A stretch of DNA of 57,289 nt from Flavobacterium cyanobacteriorum (GTDB lineage Bacteria; Bacteroidota; Bacteroidia; Flavobacteriales; Flavobacteriaceae): assembly GCF_002251835.1 (NCBI RefSeq), contig NZ_NOXV01000299.1:30969-88257 (forward strand), in the 5' to 3' direction. Shown piece by piece: positions 1 through 7,934 of the stretch. Both the position numbers and the translations under genes were made by a program. Position 1 is the first letter of the stretch, and every line of letters starts with the position of its first letter. Under the pieces are notes generated by a model. That model saw nothing but the letters and a program-made list of their open reading frames with translations. It was not told where the DNA came from and did not search any database.

Positions 1-31
1 AAAAAAGTTAAATATTTCATAAAGTATTTAT

Positions 32-845
32 TTATTCGAAAGTTCTCCATCTTCCACGATTTTTAATATAACCATAATCTACTTTAACTGCTCCACCAAA
101 CCACGAACGATGCCATCGTACACCCCAATTATCAGTGGGAGCAACTACTGTAACATTTGGAAAAACTTGGTTTATTTGCCATGCAATACTACCTTTCCCT
201 TTTCCTGTTCCGCATGAATACAATTTTAATTTTATTTTTGCTTTCATTCCTCCGTCTATCATCTGTTTCCAAGTAGGACTTTTAGAATACAATAAATCAC
301 TTATCTCTTTTACTGCAGACATTCCCTCTATTGCGAGTCTCCAACCATGACCATGAATTTCAACTTCGCCAACACCCGGCTTTGATTGCTTTGCCCATTC
401 AGATAGTGCCCCAAGATATTCATCGGTGTGTAAATTAACTATATCTCCAGTTTTTACATCATTTGGATTACTTTTATTAACTACTTTAGGATTTTCACTG
501 GCCTGAGCTTCATGCTCAATAAAATTTGCCACATGATTCAGCAAACTCACCGTAAGGCCTGTTGCTGCGCCTTGCCAAATGTTGCCTTTACAAACCCGCG
601 GCTGTAAAAGGTACATCAGCATGCAGCGCTGTTATTGTATAGGCTGTCATGGATATTATGGCTCCTACCACCACTGCTGTTAAAGATATAAATTCTTCGC
701 CACTTGGGTCAATATTTTTTAAAGGATTAAGCCCGGCGACGGCATGTACATTGCCCCCGACAAGAGGGTGAAGATTTGGTGATTTAATTTTTTTTGAGAA
801 AAAAATCCCGGATGATACGTACGTGATTTTATGTAATAAACCCAA
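32..845 (-). pseudogene. Rhs-type polymorphic toxin C-terminus, frameshifted remnant
   Basis: Read leftward, the first part (845 to about 595) carries the Rhs hallmark NPLKNIDPSGEEF and then a hydrophobic stretch. The frame then hits TAA just after TAAGL, while the continuation KGNIWQGAATG lies in another frame (an ORF down to 32), so one indel near 590-600 separates core from toxin tip. The tip contains HGHG and SCGTG (residues 90-93 and 136-140 of the second frame), a His/Cys arrangement reminiscent of clan CD cysteine peptidases; that activity is only a guess. The usual Rhs repeats and a start codon are absent: the 5' portion is missing or too decayed to see. Any immunity gene would lie to the left, outside the window. 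Rhs assignment is fairly secure; toxin chemistry is not. Confidence 0.7.
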
Positions 846-985
846 ACATTAATTTCAGGATAATTATTTTATTTTTATTTTAAATAATACCACCTTTATC
901 CGACGTAAATAATTTTTATGAATGCGCTGCATCAGATTATAAGCATTTTGTCGCGCGATGAAAGAAAGGCTTTCACTTCTTGCAT

Positions 986-993
986 TATCTTTG
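986..993 (+). promoter_or_regulatory. -7 promoter element (TATCTTTG) for the thioesterase gene
   Basis: The octamer matches the Bacteroidetes -7 consensus TAnnTTTG and lies 13 bases before the ATG at 1007. No TTG occurs at the best -33 distance. It overlaps an apparent in-frame TTG start at 980, which argues that translation starts at 1007 instead. Confidence 0.6.
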
Positions 994-1006
994 CCAAAAA
1001 AAACCA

Positions 1007-1516
1007 ATGCAGGCAAAATATCCCTCTGATTCGCTTTGTGTAATGACCGACATCGTCCTGCCGGGCGAAACTAATCCGTTAAACAACCTATTTGGCGGTG
1101 AGCTGCTGGCCCGTATGGACCGTGCCGCAAGTATTTCTGCACGCAGGCACTCTCGCCGTATTACGGTAACTGCTTCGGTAAACCATGTGGCTTTTAACCG
1201 GGCCATCCCTTTGGGAAGCGTAGTTACGGTAGAGGCTAAGGTGTCGCGCACTTTCCGTTCCTCCATGGAAATATTTATTGATGTATGGATTGAGGACAGA
1301 GAGTCCGGCAACAGGACTAAAGCCAATGAAGCTATCTATACCTTTGTAGCCGTTGATGAAACGGGACGCCCTGTGGAGGTGCCTCCTGTGGAGCCGCAAA
1401 CCGAACTGGAGAAACAGCGCTATGCCGCTGCACTGCGCCGCAAGCAGCTAAGCCTTGTGCTGGCAGGCAAAATGAACCCGCACGAAGCTACGGAGCTTAA
1501 AGCCTTGTTTGTGTAA
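1007..1516 (+). CDS. Acyl-CoA thioesterase, hotdog fold (YciA/BACH type)
   Basis: This 169-residue protein should hydrolyse acyl-CoA thioesters to free acid and CoA in the cytosol. The segment NPLNNLFGGELLARMD (residues 23-38) fits the N...GG...D active-site pattern of hotdog thioesterases: Asn23 and Asp38 are the likely catalytic pair, and the second strand set follows with VTVEAKVSRTFRSSMEIFIDVW. Length suits a single hotdog domain with a charged C-terminal tail. A longer reading from TTG at 980 is possible in frame, but that codon lies inside the -7 promoter element, so the ATG at 1007 is preferred. The gene stands alone, pointing toward the envC-like gene. Substrate chain length cannot be told from the sequence. 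Confidence 0.85.
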   Translation: MQAKYPSDSLCVMTDIVLPGETNPLNNLFGGELLARMDRAASISARRHSRRITVTASVNHVAFNRAIPLGSVVTVEAKVSRTFRSSMEIFIDVWIEDRESGNRTKANEAIYTFVAVDETGRPVEVPPVEPQTELEKQRYAAALRRKQLSLVLAGKMNPHEATELKALFV

Positions 1517-1521
1517 CTGAT

Positions 1522-1534
1522 ACTAACTGTTAGT
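1522..1534. terminator. Short dyad between convergent genes, possible weak terminator
   Basis: ACTAAC-T-GTTAGT is a perfect short inverted repeat spanning the 13-base gap between the convergent stop codons of the thioesterase and the EnvC-like gene. It lacks a T-tract on either side, so termination activity is uncertain. Confidence 0.25.
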
Positions 1535-2774
1535 TACTTAGCCATTGCTGAGGATTGAGTATTGTTGTATTTTGATGAAGCATAAATTTCATTATGGTTT
1601 TACCCGAATAAGGATTAGTATATACTGTACCTATATTCTGCTTTAATGAAACTTTATCACCTATACTTACATTTACAGAAGCAAGATTAAGATATACTGT
1701 AAAATAATTACCGTGTTGAATATATACCGCTTTATGACCGGCTACAAGTTGTATCATTGTAACTTCCCCTCCAAAAACTGCCCTTACGGATGCGCCGGGT
1801 TCGGTTGTAATTTCTACTCCACTATTATGAACCGTTCCTGATTTTATCAGAGGATGTGGCTGGTCTCCATATCCTAATGAAATAAATCCTTTTTCTACAG
1901 GCCAAGGTAATTTACCTTTATTAGCGGTAAAGTTATCTGCCACTATCCTGCCTTCCCTTGTAAGTACAATTTTATTTGAAGCAGTACTGGCTGCTTTTTC
2001 AGCTGCCTCTTTTTTAGTGGTTGCCGAATTGGCCGTCTTTTTGTTTGCGGCAACTATCGCTGCACGTATCATTCGCTCAATCTGACGGTCAATTTCTTTT
2101 GTTTCCCGTTGTTTTTTCTGTATATCAGCCATATACTTTTTCTTGTCTTTCTGTATCAGCTTTACCAGTTCTTCCCGCTCCCTTTTTTCTTTTTCCAGCG
2201 CCTGCTTCTGTTTCTCACTTTCGGTAAGCAGTTTCTGTTTTTCCTGCTTTTGTGCATTCAGCTTTTGAAGCAAAACCTCCAGCTGTTCCATTTTAGCACG
2301 TATCTCATCGCCCTGTATTTTCCTGAAGCTGGCATACTGCTTCATGTACTGCATCCGTTTGTAGGCCTGAAGGAAATTGTCTGATGACAGGATAAACATA
2401 ATGCGGCTGTGGTCTGATTTCGCTTTATATGATTTTACCAGCATTTCGGCATAATCTTGCTTAAGCGCCTCAAGCTCGCGGTTCATTTTGTTTACCTGCA
2501 GCTGGTTAAGGTATATGTCATCATTAAGCAGGCGTGTCTGCTTTTGGGTGGTATTAATGAGTTTTTCGTTGAGTTTTATTTTGGTCTGCTTTTCAGATAT
2601 CTCGCCAAGCACCGACCTTTCTTTTTTCTTTTCCCTGCTCAGTAATTCCTGGAACTCCCTGATCTCTTTCTGTATCTGGGCCTTGCGCTGTTCCAGCTTT
2701 TTTTGCTGCTCATTCTGGCCCCATGCCACGGCAGCAAGGGCAGTAAAAACAATAGTAAGGAAGAGTCTTGCCAT
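1530..2774 (-). CDS. EnvC-like murein hydrolase activator, degenerate LytM domain
   Basis: A 414-residue exported protein: signal peptide (1-19), a long charged coiled coil (about 22-245), a low-complexity linker and a C-terminal LytM/M23 fold (about 290-412). This is the architecture of EnvC/NlpD-type division proteins that activate cell-wall amidases in the periplasm. The zinc ligands of active M23 enzymes are largely gone: His316 remains, but the Asp position is Glu321, the middle His is Asn363, and the HxH motif reads I394-M-K396. It is therefore probably a non-enzymatic activator. It is the last gene of the operon, 15 bases after the DUF4292 lipoprotein. Confidence 0.85.
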   Translation of the reverse strand: MARLFLTIVFTALAAVAWGQNEQQKKLEQRKAQIQKEIREFQELLSREKKKERSVLGEISEKQTKIKLNEKLINTTQKQTRLLNDDIYLNQLQVNKMNRELEALKQDYAEMLVKSYKAKSDHSRIMFILSSDNFLQAYKRMQYMKQYASFRKIQGDEIRAKMEQLEVLLQKLNAQKQEKQKLLTESEKQKQALEKEKREREELVKLIQKDKKKYMADIQKKQRETKEIDRQIERMIRAAIVAANKKTANSATTKKEAAEKAASTASNKIVLTREGRIVADNFTANKGKLPWPVEKGFISLGYGDQPHPLIKSGTVHNSGVEITTEPGASVRAVFGGEVTMIQLVAGHKAVYIQHGNYFTVYLNLASVNVSIGDKVSLKQNIGTVYTNPYSGKTIMKFMLHQNTTILNPQQWLSN

Positions 2775-2789
2775 GTGTGTGCTTACGGA

Positions 2790-3560
2790 TTAGTCAATTA
2801 AAATCTGCTCAAAACCTTCTGGTATGCTGTAAGGAAATGATAAATCCTCATCAAAGGTAACGTTATTATAGTCAACCGATATATATACCCTGTCTTTTTG
2901 TTCTGCCTCAATTTTTATTTCTGATGGTAAAATACCCTTATTGTATTCTTTATGGGCAGGATACTTTATGGTAAGCCTCCTGGCCTCCTGGCCTGCCTGC
3001 TCTATGGCCTGTTCCTTTAAAAGATAGTTAGCCCCTTCAAAGTAAAACTGTTTCGTTATCTGGTTTTTTTGCTTTGCCATCAGCTTATAAAGGCCATTTT
3101 CTATAACTGACTGGTAAGTGCCCTTTTCCAGGTTATCAATAGTCTCACCTAAAAATATGTTCTGCACCTTGTTATAATCAAGCTCTGTACCCAACCACCG
3201 GCTTAGTACTGCATAGTTGCCTTCAAAATACGTATTGTTTATCTTTTCATAATAGCTTACTTTTTCAGGGGTTATCATGGCTTTGGCCATGGTTATGCCT
3301 AAAAAGCGGACGCTGATAAGGATGATCTCATCTTTTTTAATGCGAATGTCGGCAGACATGCTATGCGACTGCTTACTGTCTTTATAATTTGCCCCGGCGC
3401 TTATGTGCAGCGTCCGGAAGTCTTTACGGTTCTTGTAATGCCCTTCCATTACAGCCTTGGCGCCTTTATCGGCAGTTGCACTTTGTTCGGCAACTACCGC
3501 CTGTTTCGATTTACAGGAAGCAAGGGCTATTAATAGTAGTAATACGGTTATTTTTTTCAT
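2790..3560 (-). CDS. DUF4292-family lipoprotein
   Basis: The 256-residue product starts with a lipoprotein signal peptide ending in the lipobox LASC, with Cys16 as the acylation site. The rest is predicted beta-rich, with motifs such as IRIKKDEIILISVRFLGITMAKAMITP, shown here only in part as DEIILISVRFLG, that I associate with the Bacteroidetes family DUF4292. LolA/LolB-like lipid-binding folds look similar, but a role in lipoprotein handling is only a guess. Its ATG overlaps the TGA of the TPR gene in an ATGA tetranucleotide, so the two are translationally coupled. It is followed by the EnvC-like gene, suggesting an envelope role. Confidence 0.75.
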   Translation of the reverse strand: MKKITVLLLLIALASCKSKQAVVAEQSATADKGAKAVMEGHYKNRKDFRTLHISAGANYKDSKQSHSMSADIRIKKDEIILISVRFLGITMAKAMITPEKVSYYEKINNTYFEGNYAVLSRWLGTELDYNKVQNIFLGETIDNLEKGTYQSVIENGLYKLMAKQKNQITKQFYFEGANYLLKEQAIEQAGQEARRLTIKYPAHKEYNKGILPSEIKIEAEQKDRVYISVDYNNVTFDEDLSFPYSIPEGFEQILID

Positions 3561-4915
3561 TTATTGCTTTTTGCTTTTATAAGCTTATCGGCTTTTTCAA
3601 AATACGCCTGCTTCTTTTTATCATCGCCAAGCCCTTTGTATGCCTCTCCAAGCTGCCTGTTGATATTTGACTCAAGTTCGGTATCATCTACCACAAAATC
3701 AAGGCCGTTCTCCAGGTATTCTTTGGCTTTGTTATGTTGCTTAAGGTTGTTTGAAGCCAGCCCTGCAAAATAATACAGCCGGGCATGGGTAGGATAAATT
3801 TCAAGGTACTCTGCCGCTACTTTATACAGATTTTCTATCTGCAGGTCCTCTGCATAAGAATAGAGCAGTAGCTCCACTGTTTCAATATCATCTTCTTTTG
3901 TTGAAAGGCCTTTGGCAAAATACGCCGCAGCTTTGGCAAAATTCCTTTTGTTGAAAAAGAACTTGCCTACTTCTTTAGGTACATTAATTGCTTTTTCATC
4001 CTCAAAGTAACCTACTGCTTTTTCAAGGTCGGCATCATACTTGGTGGTGGTTGAAGAATAGATGAGGAACTCATTAAGCACCCTGTGCTTTATTTTCCTG
4101 TCTATTTTAGCACTGCCCAATATTTTATACATAGAGGCTACGGCTTTTTCCCCTTCATTATTATTCAGGTGGAACTTAAACAGGCTTACCTGTGCCCAGT
4201 CAGAAGCCGGGATTTCTTTTTCAAGGAGCTTTGCCACTTCCTCTGCCTTGGCTTCCTGGTTGGTTTCAGAATACAGGTATATGAGCTGTAGGTAATTAGA
4301 CTCTTCCTTAGGGTTCTTCTTTATAGCTGCTTCAAGGGCTTCTTTCTGCGGTTTTTTATATTTATCTTCGCTTAATATCTGCAGTTTATAAACCTCCCTC
4401 TTTTCTGACTGCCCTACTGTTTGTTCCAGCTCATTGATAAGTGCTAATGCTTTGTCATACTGGCGGGTATGCATGTATAATGAAACAAGGTCTTCCTGGT
4501 AATACTCTTTGCGCCACTCGGTCAGTTTTTGTACCACAGGTATTGACCGGTTAAAGTCCTGTGTGGCATAATATACATCATAAAGGCCGGCCCAGTACCA
4601 ACGGTTTTTAGGGTCAAGCTCTGTTGCTTTTAAAAAAGCCTTTTCAGCCTCGGGATAGTTTTTCATGGCGAGGTAATTCTTACCAAGCTCATTAAAAACT
4701 ACAGGATTTGAGGGCTGTTTTGCAAGGCATTTTTGCAACGACTGTATAGCCTTATCATAGTTTTCAATTCCCTTTTGCTTTAATGCTTCATAAAAATTAT
4801 TTTCAAACTCATCAGTGGCCAGGGCCATTTCATCCGGCTCCTGCTGGGCATAAGAAACGGCAGGACCTAAAAATCCTGAAAGCAGCAAGCTGTAAAAAAG
4901 GGTTTTTAATTTCAT
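3557..4915 (-). CDS. Exported TPR-repeat protein
   Basis: A 452-residue protein with a cleavable signal peptide (to about residue 23, ending YAQ) followed by tetratricopeptide repeats along nearly the whole chain. A clear unit is NPVVFNELGKNYLAMKNYPE and another starts GLASNNLKQHNKAKEYLENG. Such periplasmic TPR superhelices act as protein-interaction scaffolds; no catalytic motif is visible. It begins immediately after the TAA of the nucleotidyltransferase gene and overlaps the DUF4292 gene by four bases, so it is in the middle of the envelope operon. Its partner is unknown; the neighbouring lipoprotein and EnvC-like protein are the natural candidates. Confidence 0.8.
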   Translation of the reverse strand: MKLKTLFYSLLLSGFLGPAVSYAQQEPDEMALATDEFENNFYEALKQKGIENYDKAIQSLQKCLAKQPSNPVVFNELGKNYLAMKNYPEAEKAFLKATELDPKNRWYWAGLYDVYYATQDFNRSIPVVQKLTEWRKEYYQEDLVSLYMHTRQYDKALALINELEQTVGQSEKREVYKLQILSEDKYKKPQKEALEAAIKKNPKEESNYLQLIYLYSETNQEAKAEEVAKLLEKEIPASDWAQVSLFKFHLNNNEGEKAVASMYKILGSAKIDRKIKHRVLNEFLIYSSTTTKYDADLEKAVGYFEDEKAINVPKEVGKFFFNKRNFAKAAAYFAKGLSTKEDDIETVELLLYSYAEDLQIENLYKVAAEYLEIYPTHARLYYFAGLASNNLKQHNKAKEYLENGLDFVVDDTELESNINRQLGEAYKGLGDDKKKQAYFEKADKLIKAKSNK

Positions 4916-5926
4916 TTATTCTAAAACTGAATAGTCGCCTATGCTTATGCTGGTAAAATTACCGTTGAAAGAAGCATGGTTTCCTATCATTGCATTGTCT
5001 AAGTTAGCATTTTTTATGGTAACACCTGTTTGTACAAGGCTGTTTTTTACAGTACTGTCCTCAACCCTTGTATTAGCGCCAAGCGATACATTAGGGCCTA
5101 TAACAGCATTTTTAAGCACTACATTTTCGCCAATAAAGCAGGGCGGAATAATGGTACTGTTATCAGCAACAACCGAACCCGACACCAGGTTCTCACCGTC
5201 ATTATGCAGGAAGCCCAGCATACGGGTGTTGGTATCTACTGTAACATTCTTGTTGCCGCAATCCATCCATTCGTCTACTTTACCGGGAACAAATTTCATG
5301 CCTTTCTGCTTCATGTTCTCCAGTCCGTCTGTAAGCTGGTACTCGCCACCCTTCATTATATCATTATCCAGGAGGTACTGCAGTTCGCTCCTTAAAGTTT
5401 CACCGCTCTTAAAATAATAGATACCTATAATAGCCAGGTCAGATACAAAATCTTTTGGTTTTTCCACAAAATCAACAATCTCATTCCTGTCATTAAGCTG
5501 CACTACGCCAAAGGCGCTGGGATCATCAACCTGCTTTACCCATATTACACTGTCAGCCGTAGTATCTAACGTAAAATCAGCACGAAATAGTGTATCGGCG
5601 TAAGCCACTACTATAGGCCCGCTCATTGACTCCTTCGCGCTCATAATAGCGTGGGCTGTACCCAGCGGCTGGTCCTGGTAATATATTGTGCCTTTTGCCC
5701 CAAGCTTTTCAGCAATGGCTATCAGGTCTTTAGGCACTTTATCGCCAAAATCCTTATGGATTATAAAGGCTATTTCCTCAATCTCCTGGTTCAGTACACC
5801 TGCAATGTCTTCTACAAGCCTGTGTACAATAGGTTTACCTGCTATAGGGATTAAAGGTTTCGGCACTGTTAAAGTATGCGGGCGCAGGCGTGAGCCCCTG
5901 CCCGCCATAGGTACAATTATTTTCAT
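4916..5926 (-). CDS. Sugar-phosphate nucleotidyltransferase with C-terminal hexapeptide repeats
   Basis: The N-terminal half has the nucleotidyltransferase signature MAGRGSRLRPHTLTVPKPLI (residues 7-26), whose Gly-rich loop and Lys bind the nucleoside triphosphate. The C-terminal part (about 240-336) has left-handed beta-helix repeats such as FIGENVVLKNAVIGPNVSLG. It resembles GlmU/RmlA-like enzymes that activate a sugar 1-phosphate, but the C-terminal helix lacks recognisable acetyltransferase residues. Sugar and nucleotide specificity are not evident. Length 336 fits the bacterial two-domain family. It lies 45 bases downstream of dut and directly abuts the TPR gene (stop next to ATG). Confidence 0.8.
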   Translation of the reverse strand: MKIIVPMAGRGSRLRPHTLTVPKPLIPIAGKPIVHRLVEDIAGVLNQEIEEIAFIIHKDFGDKVPKDLIAIAEKLGAKGTIYYQDQPLGTAHAIMSAKESMSGPIVVAYADTLFRADFTLDTTADSVIWVKQVDDPSAFGVVQLNDRNEIVDFVEKPKDFVSDLAIIGIYYFKSGETLRSELQYLLDNDIMKGGEYQLTDGLENMKQKGMKFVPGKVDEWMDCGNKNVTVDTNTRMLGFLHNDGENLVSGSVVADNSTIIPPCFIGENVVLKNAVIGPNVSLGANTRVEDSTVKNSLVQTGVTIKNANLDNAMIGNHASFNGNFTSISIGDYSVLE

Positions 5927-5971
5927 GGTTGATGTGTTATGTTATGGTTGATGTTATTCTTTACTATCTAA

Positions 5972-6406
5972 TTATTTAACTCCGGTGCTGCCAAAGCCTC
6001 CGGTACCTCTTGTTGTTTCTGTTAGCTCTTCTACTTCTATCCACTCCGCGCGCTCATGCTTTGCAATTACCAGCTGTGCTATACGTTCGCCATTTTCAAC
6101 AGTAAATGCCTCTCCTGAAAGATTCACTAAAATAACTCCTATCTCACCCCTGTAATCGGCATCAACAGTGCCCGGGCTGTTTAGTACCGTAACACCTTTT
6201 TTAGCTGCCAGGCCGCTGCGCGGCCTTACCTGCGCCTCATACCCCATAGGCAATTCAATGAACAAACCTGTTTTTATGATAGCCCTGCCCAGTGGTGGCA
6301 ATACTACAGGCTCATCAAGGTTTGCCCTCAGGTCCATCCCGGCCGAGGCTATGGTTTCATAATTGGGTAAAGGGTGCTGGGATGTGTTGATTATCTTAAT
6401 TGTCAT
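5972..6406 (-). CDS. dut: dUTP diphosphatase (trimeric dUTPase)
   Basis: The enzyme converts dUTP to dUMP and pyrophosphate, keeping uracil out of DNA and feeding dTMP synthesis. All five trimeric-dUTPase motifs are present in order: AGMDLRA (22-28), PRSGLAA (62-68), [10 protein letters not shown] (79-88, Asp82 the expected catalytic residue), GERIAQLV (107-114) and the C-terminal [10 protein letters not shown] lid (133-142). The 144-residue length is standard. A textbook flavobacterial promoter lies directly upstream, so this is probably the first gene of an operon continuing into the nucleotidyltransferase and envelope genes. Confidence 0.97.
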   Translation of the reverse strand: MTIKIINTSQHPLPNYETIASAGMDLRANLDEPVVLPPLGRAIIKTGLFIELPMGYEAQVRPRSGLAAKKGVTVLNSPGTVDADYRGEIGVILVNLSGEAFTVENGERIAQLVIAKHERAEWIEVEELTETTRGTGGFGSTGVK

Positions 6407-6430
6407 TACAGGTGAAGATTAGTAAAGAAC

Positions 6431-6460
6431 CAAATTTATGATACAATTGTTAATTAACAA
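6431..6460 (-). promoter_or_regulatory. Promoter of the dut operon (TTG-N19-TAAATTTG)
   Basis: On the minus strand a TTG (-33, at 6458-6460) and TAAATTTG (-7, at 6431-6438) are separated by exactly 19 bases, matching the Bacteroidetes promoter consensus. It sits 25 bases upstream of the dut ATG and within the 68-base gap after the flippase gene. Confidence 0.8.
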
Positions 6461-6474
6461 ATAACTGCGGGTTA

Positions 6475-7926
6475 TTATTTACGGCTGATGATACGCCGCA
6501 AAGCGTCCTTTTCGTTCCTGTAAATGAAAAATCCAAAAATTGCCAGCACCGCCAGCCCTACAAGATAATTTTCCCTGAAGAAATAAAAATAAAGCATTGA
6601 CAGTGCTATCGACAGCCCAAGATAGCCACCTATACTTTTAACATCATAGGGTATGGGATAATACTTTGCTCCTGCCATGTAGGATATAACCATCATGGTA
6701 CCATAGGCTGAAATTGTTGCAATGGTCGAACCCATATAGCCCCATACCGGTATCAGTGCCATATTGAAAACCAAAGTTACTGCTGCTCCGGCCAAAGAGA
6801 TATAAGCACCCATTTTGGTTTTATCTGAAAGTTTATACCACACCGACAGGTTGGTATATATGCCCAGGAAAAAGTTGGCTGTTATGATAAGCGGCACCAC
6901 TTTCATGGCTTCCCACATAGAGCGGTCGCGAATAATTAAAACTTTCAGCAAATCAGCAAACACCACTACACCTACCAGTATTGCAGCACCAAAAATTACA
7001 AAATACCTTGTAATGGTTGCATAGGTTTGGGCTGCATTTTCATTGCCGGCATGGCTGAAGAAGAATGGCTCAATACCCAGCCTGAACGCGGTAGTGAACA
7101 GGGTCATGAAGAGCGCAAGCTTGTAGCAGGCAGAATAGGCGCCTATTTCGCTTTTGGGCACCCCCATAAAATCCAACAGGGGCCTGTCAAACGTTTCATT
7201 AATGGCGAAGGCAATGCCTGCCCACATAACCGGTACCGAATAGCGCATCATGGTTTTCCAGAGCCCGCTGTTAAAATGCCATGATAAGCGAAGGTAGTGC
7301 GGAAGAAACACGATAAATGTTGCAAGGCTTGCCAGCACGCTGGCCAGCAACACATACCCAACCTGGAAATCTTCAGCATATAAGGTAGCTATAAAACTAC
7401 CGGGATAAGCGGCAGCAAGACGGGGCAGCCACAAGAGGAAGAAGAGGTTGAGCAGCAGGTTGAAAGCAACATTACCTATTTTGACCATAGCATAAAATAC
7501 CGGCCTTCCTTCGGCGCGCAGCCTGGCAAAAGGTACAATAACCAGCGCATCAAGGGCCAGCACCCAAACAATATAGGTTATATATTCAGGATCAACATCA
7601 AGGCCAAGGCCTATGTATTTACGGCAAAGCAACCCGGCACATAAAAACAGTACCGATGACCAGAACAGCGATATGGTAGCAGTGCTGGTAACTTTTCTTT
7701 TGTCTTCAGTATTATAAAACCTGAAAAAAGCCGTTTCCATACCGTATGACAGTACCACATTAAAGAAAACCAGGTAAGAAAATATTATAGATACCTGCCC
7801 GAATTTGGCATCACCCATTACACCCGGAGTAGTGTGCAGCGGCGTAAGTATAAAGCTGAACATGCGCGGCACCACAGTGGCAATGCCATATATAGCAGTT
7901 TGCTTAAAAAGGTTTTTGAGGCTCAA
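6475..7926 (-). CDS. Oligosaccharide flippase / polysaccharide biosynthesis protein (MOP superfamily)
   Basis: A 483-residue protein made almost wholly of membrane spans (about 12-14), beginning LKNLFKQTAIYGIATVVPRM, typical of Wzx/MviN-like flippases that move lipid-linked sugars across the inner membrane. Position 7926 is a TTG codon: there is no in-frame ATG upstream before a stop, and the next Met is residue 21, inside the conserved N-terminus. The TTG lies only 8 bases beyond the darG stop, directly next to a GCTAAAA repeat that also occurs upstream of darT. I infer that the original start region or promoter was altered by arrival of darTG, so expression may now depend on that transcript. 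The function assignment is robust; the lipid substrate is unknown. Confidence 0.85.
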   Translation of the reverse strand: MSLKNLFKQTAIYGIATVVPRMFSFILTPLHTTPGVMGDAKFGQVSIIFSYLVFFNVVLSYGMETAFFRFYNTEDKRKVTSTATISLFWSSVLFLCAGLLCRKYIGLGLDVDPEYITYIVWVLALDALVIVPFARLRAEGRPVFYAMVKIGNVAFNLLLNLFFLLWLPRLAAAYPGSFIATLYAEDFQVGYVLLASVLASLATFIVFLPHYLRLSWHFNSGLWKTMMRYSVPVMWAGIAFAINETFDRPLLDFMGVPKSEIGAYSACYKLALFMTLFTTAFRLGIEPFFFSHAGNENAAQTYATITRYFVIFGAAILVGVVVFADLLKVLIIRDRSMWEAMKVVPLIITANFFLGIYTNLSVWYKLSDKTKMGAYISLAGAAVTLVFNMALIPVWGYMGSTIATISAYGTMMVISYMAGAKYYPIPYDVKSIGGYLGLSIALSMLYFYFFRENYLVGLAVLAIFGFFIYRNEKDALRRIISRK

Positions 7927-7934
7927 GCTAAAAA

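Noticed and set aside
4941..5417. 158-codon frame opposite the nucleotidyltransferase gene
   Set aside because: It lies wholly within a well-supported gene on the other strand and has no family-like pattern; a shadow frame. The same applies to many others, e.g. 53922-54398, 55212-55733 and 24576-25202.
5925..5954. Direct repeat ATGGTTGATGT in the gap between dut and the nucleotidyltransferase
   Set aside because: Two short copies 19 bases apart, possibly a small local duplication of the leader; too little to suggest a function.
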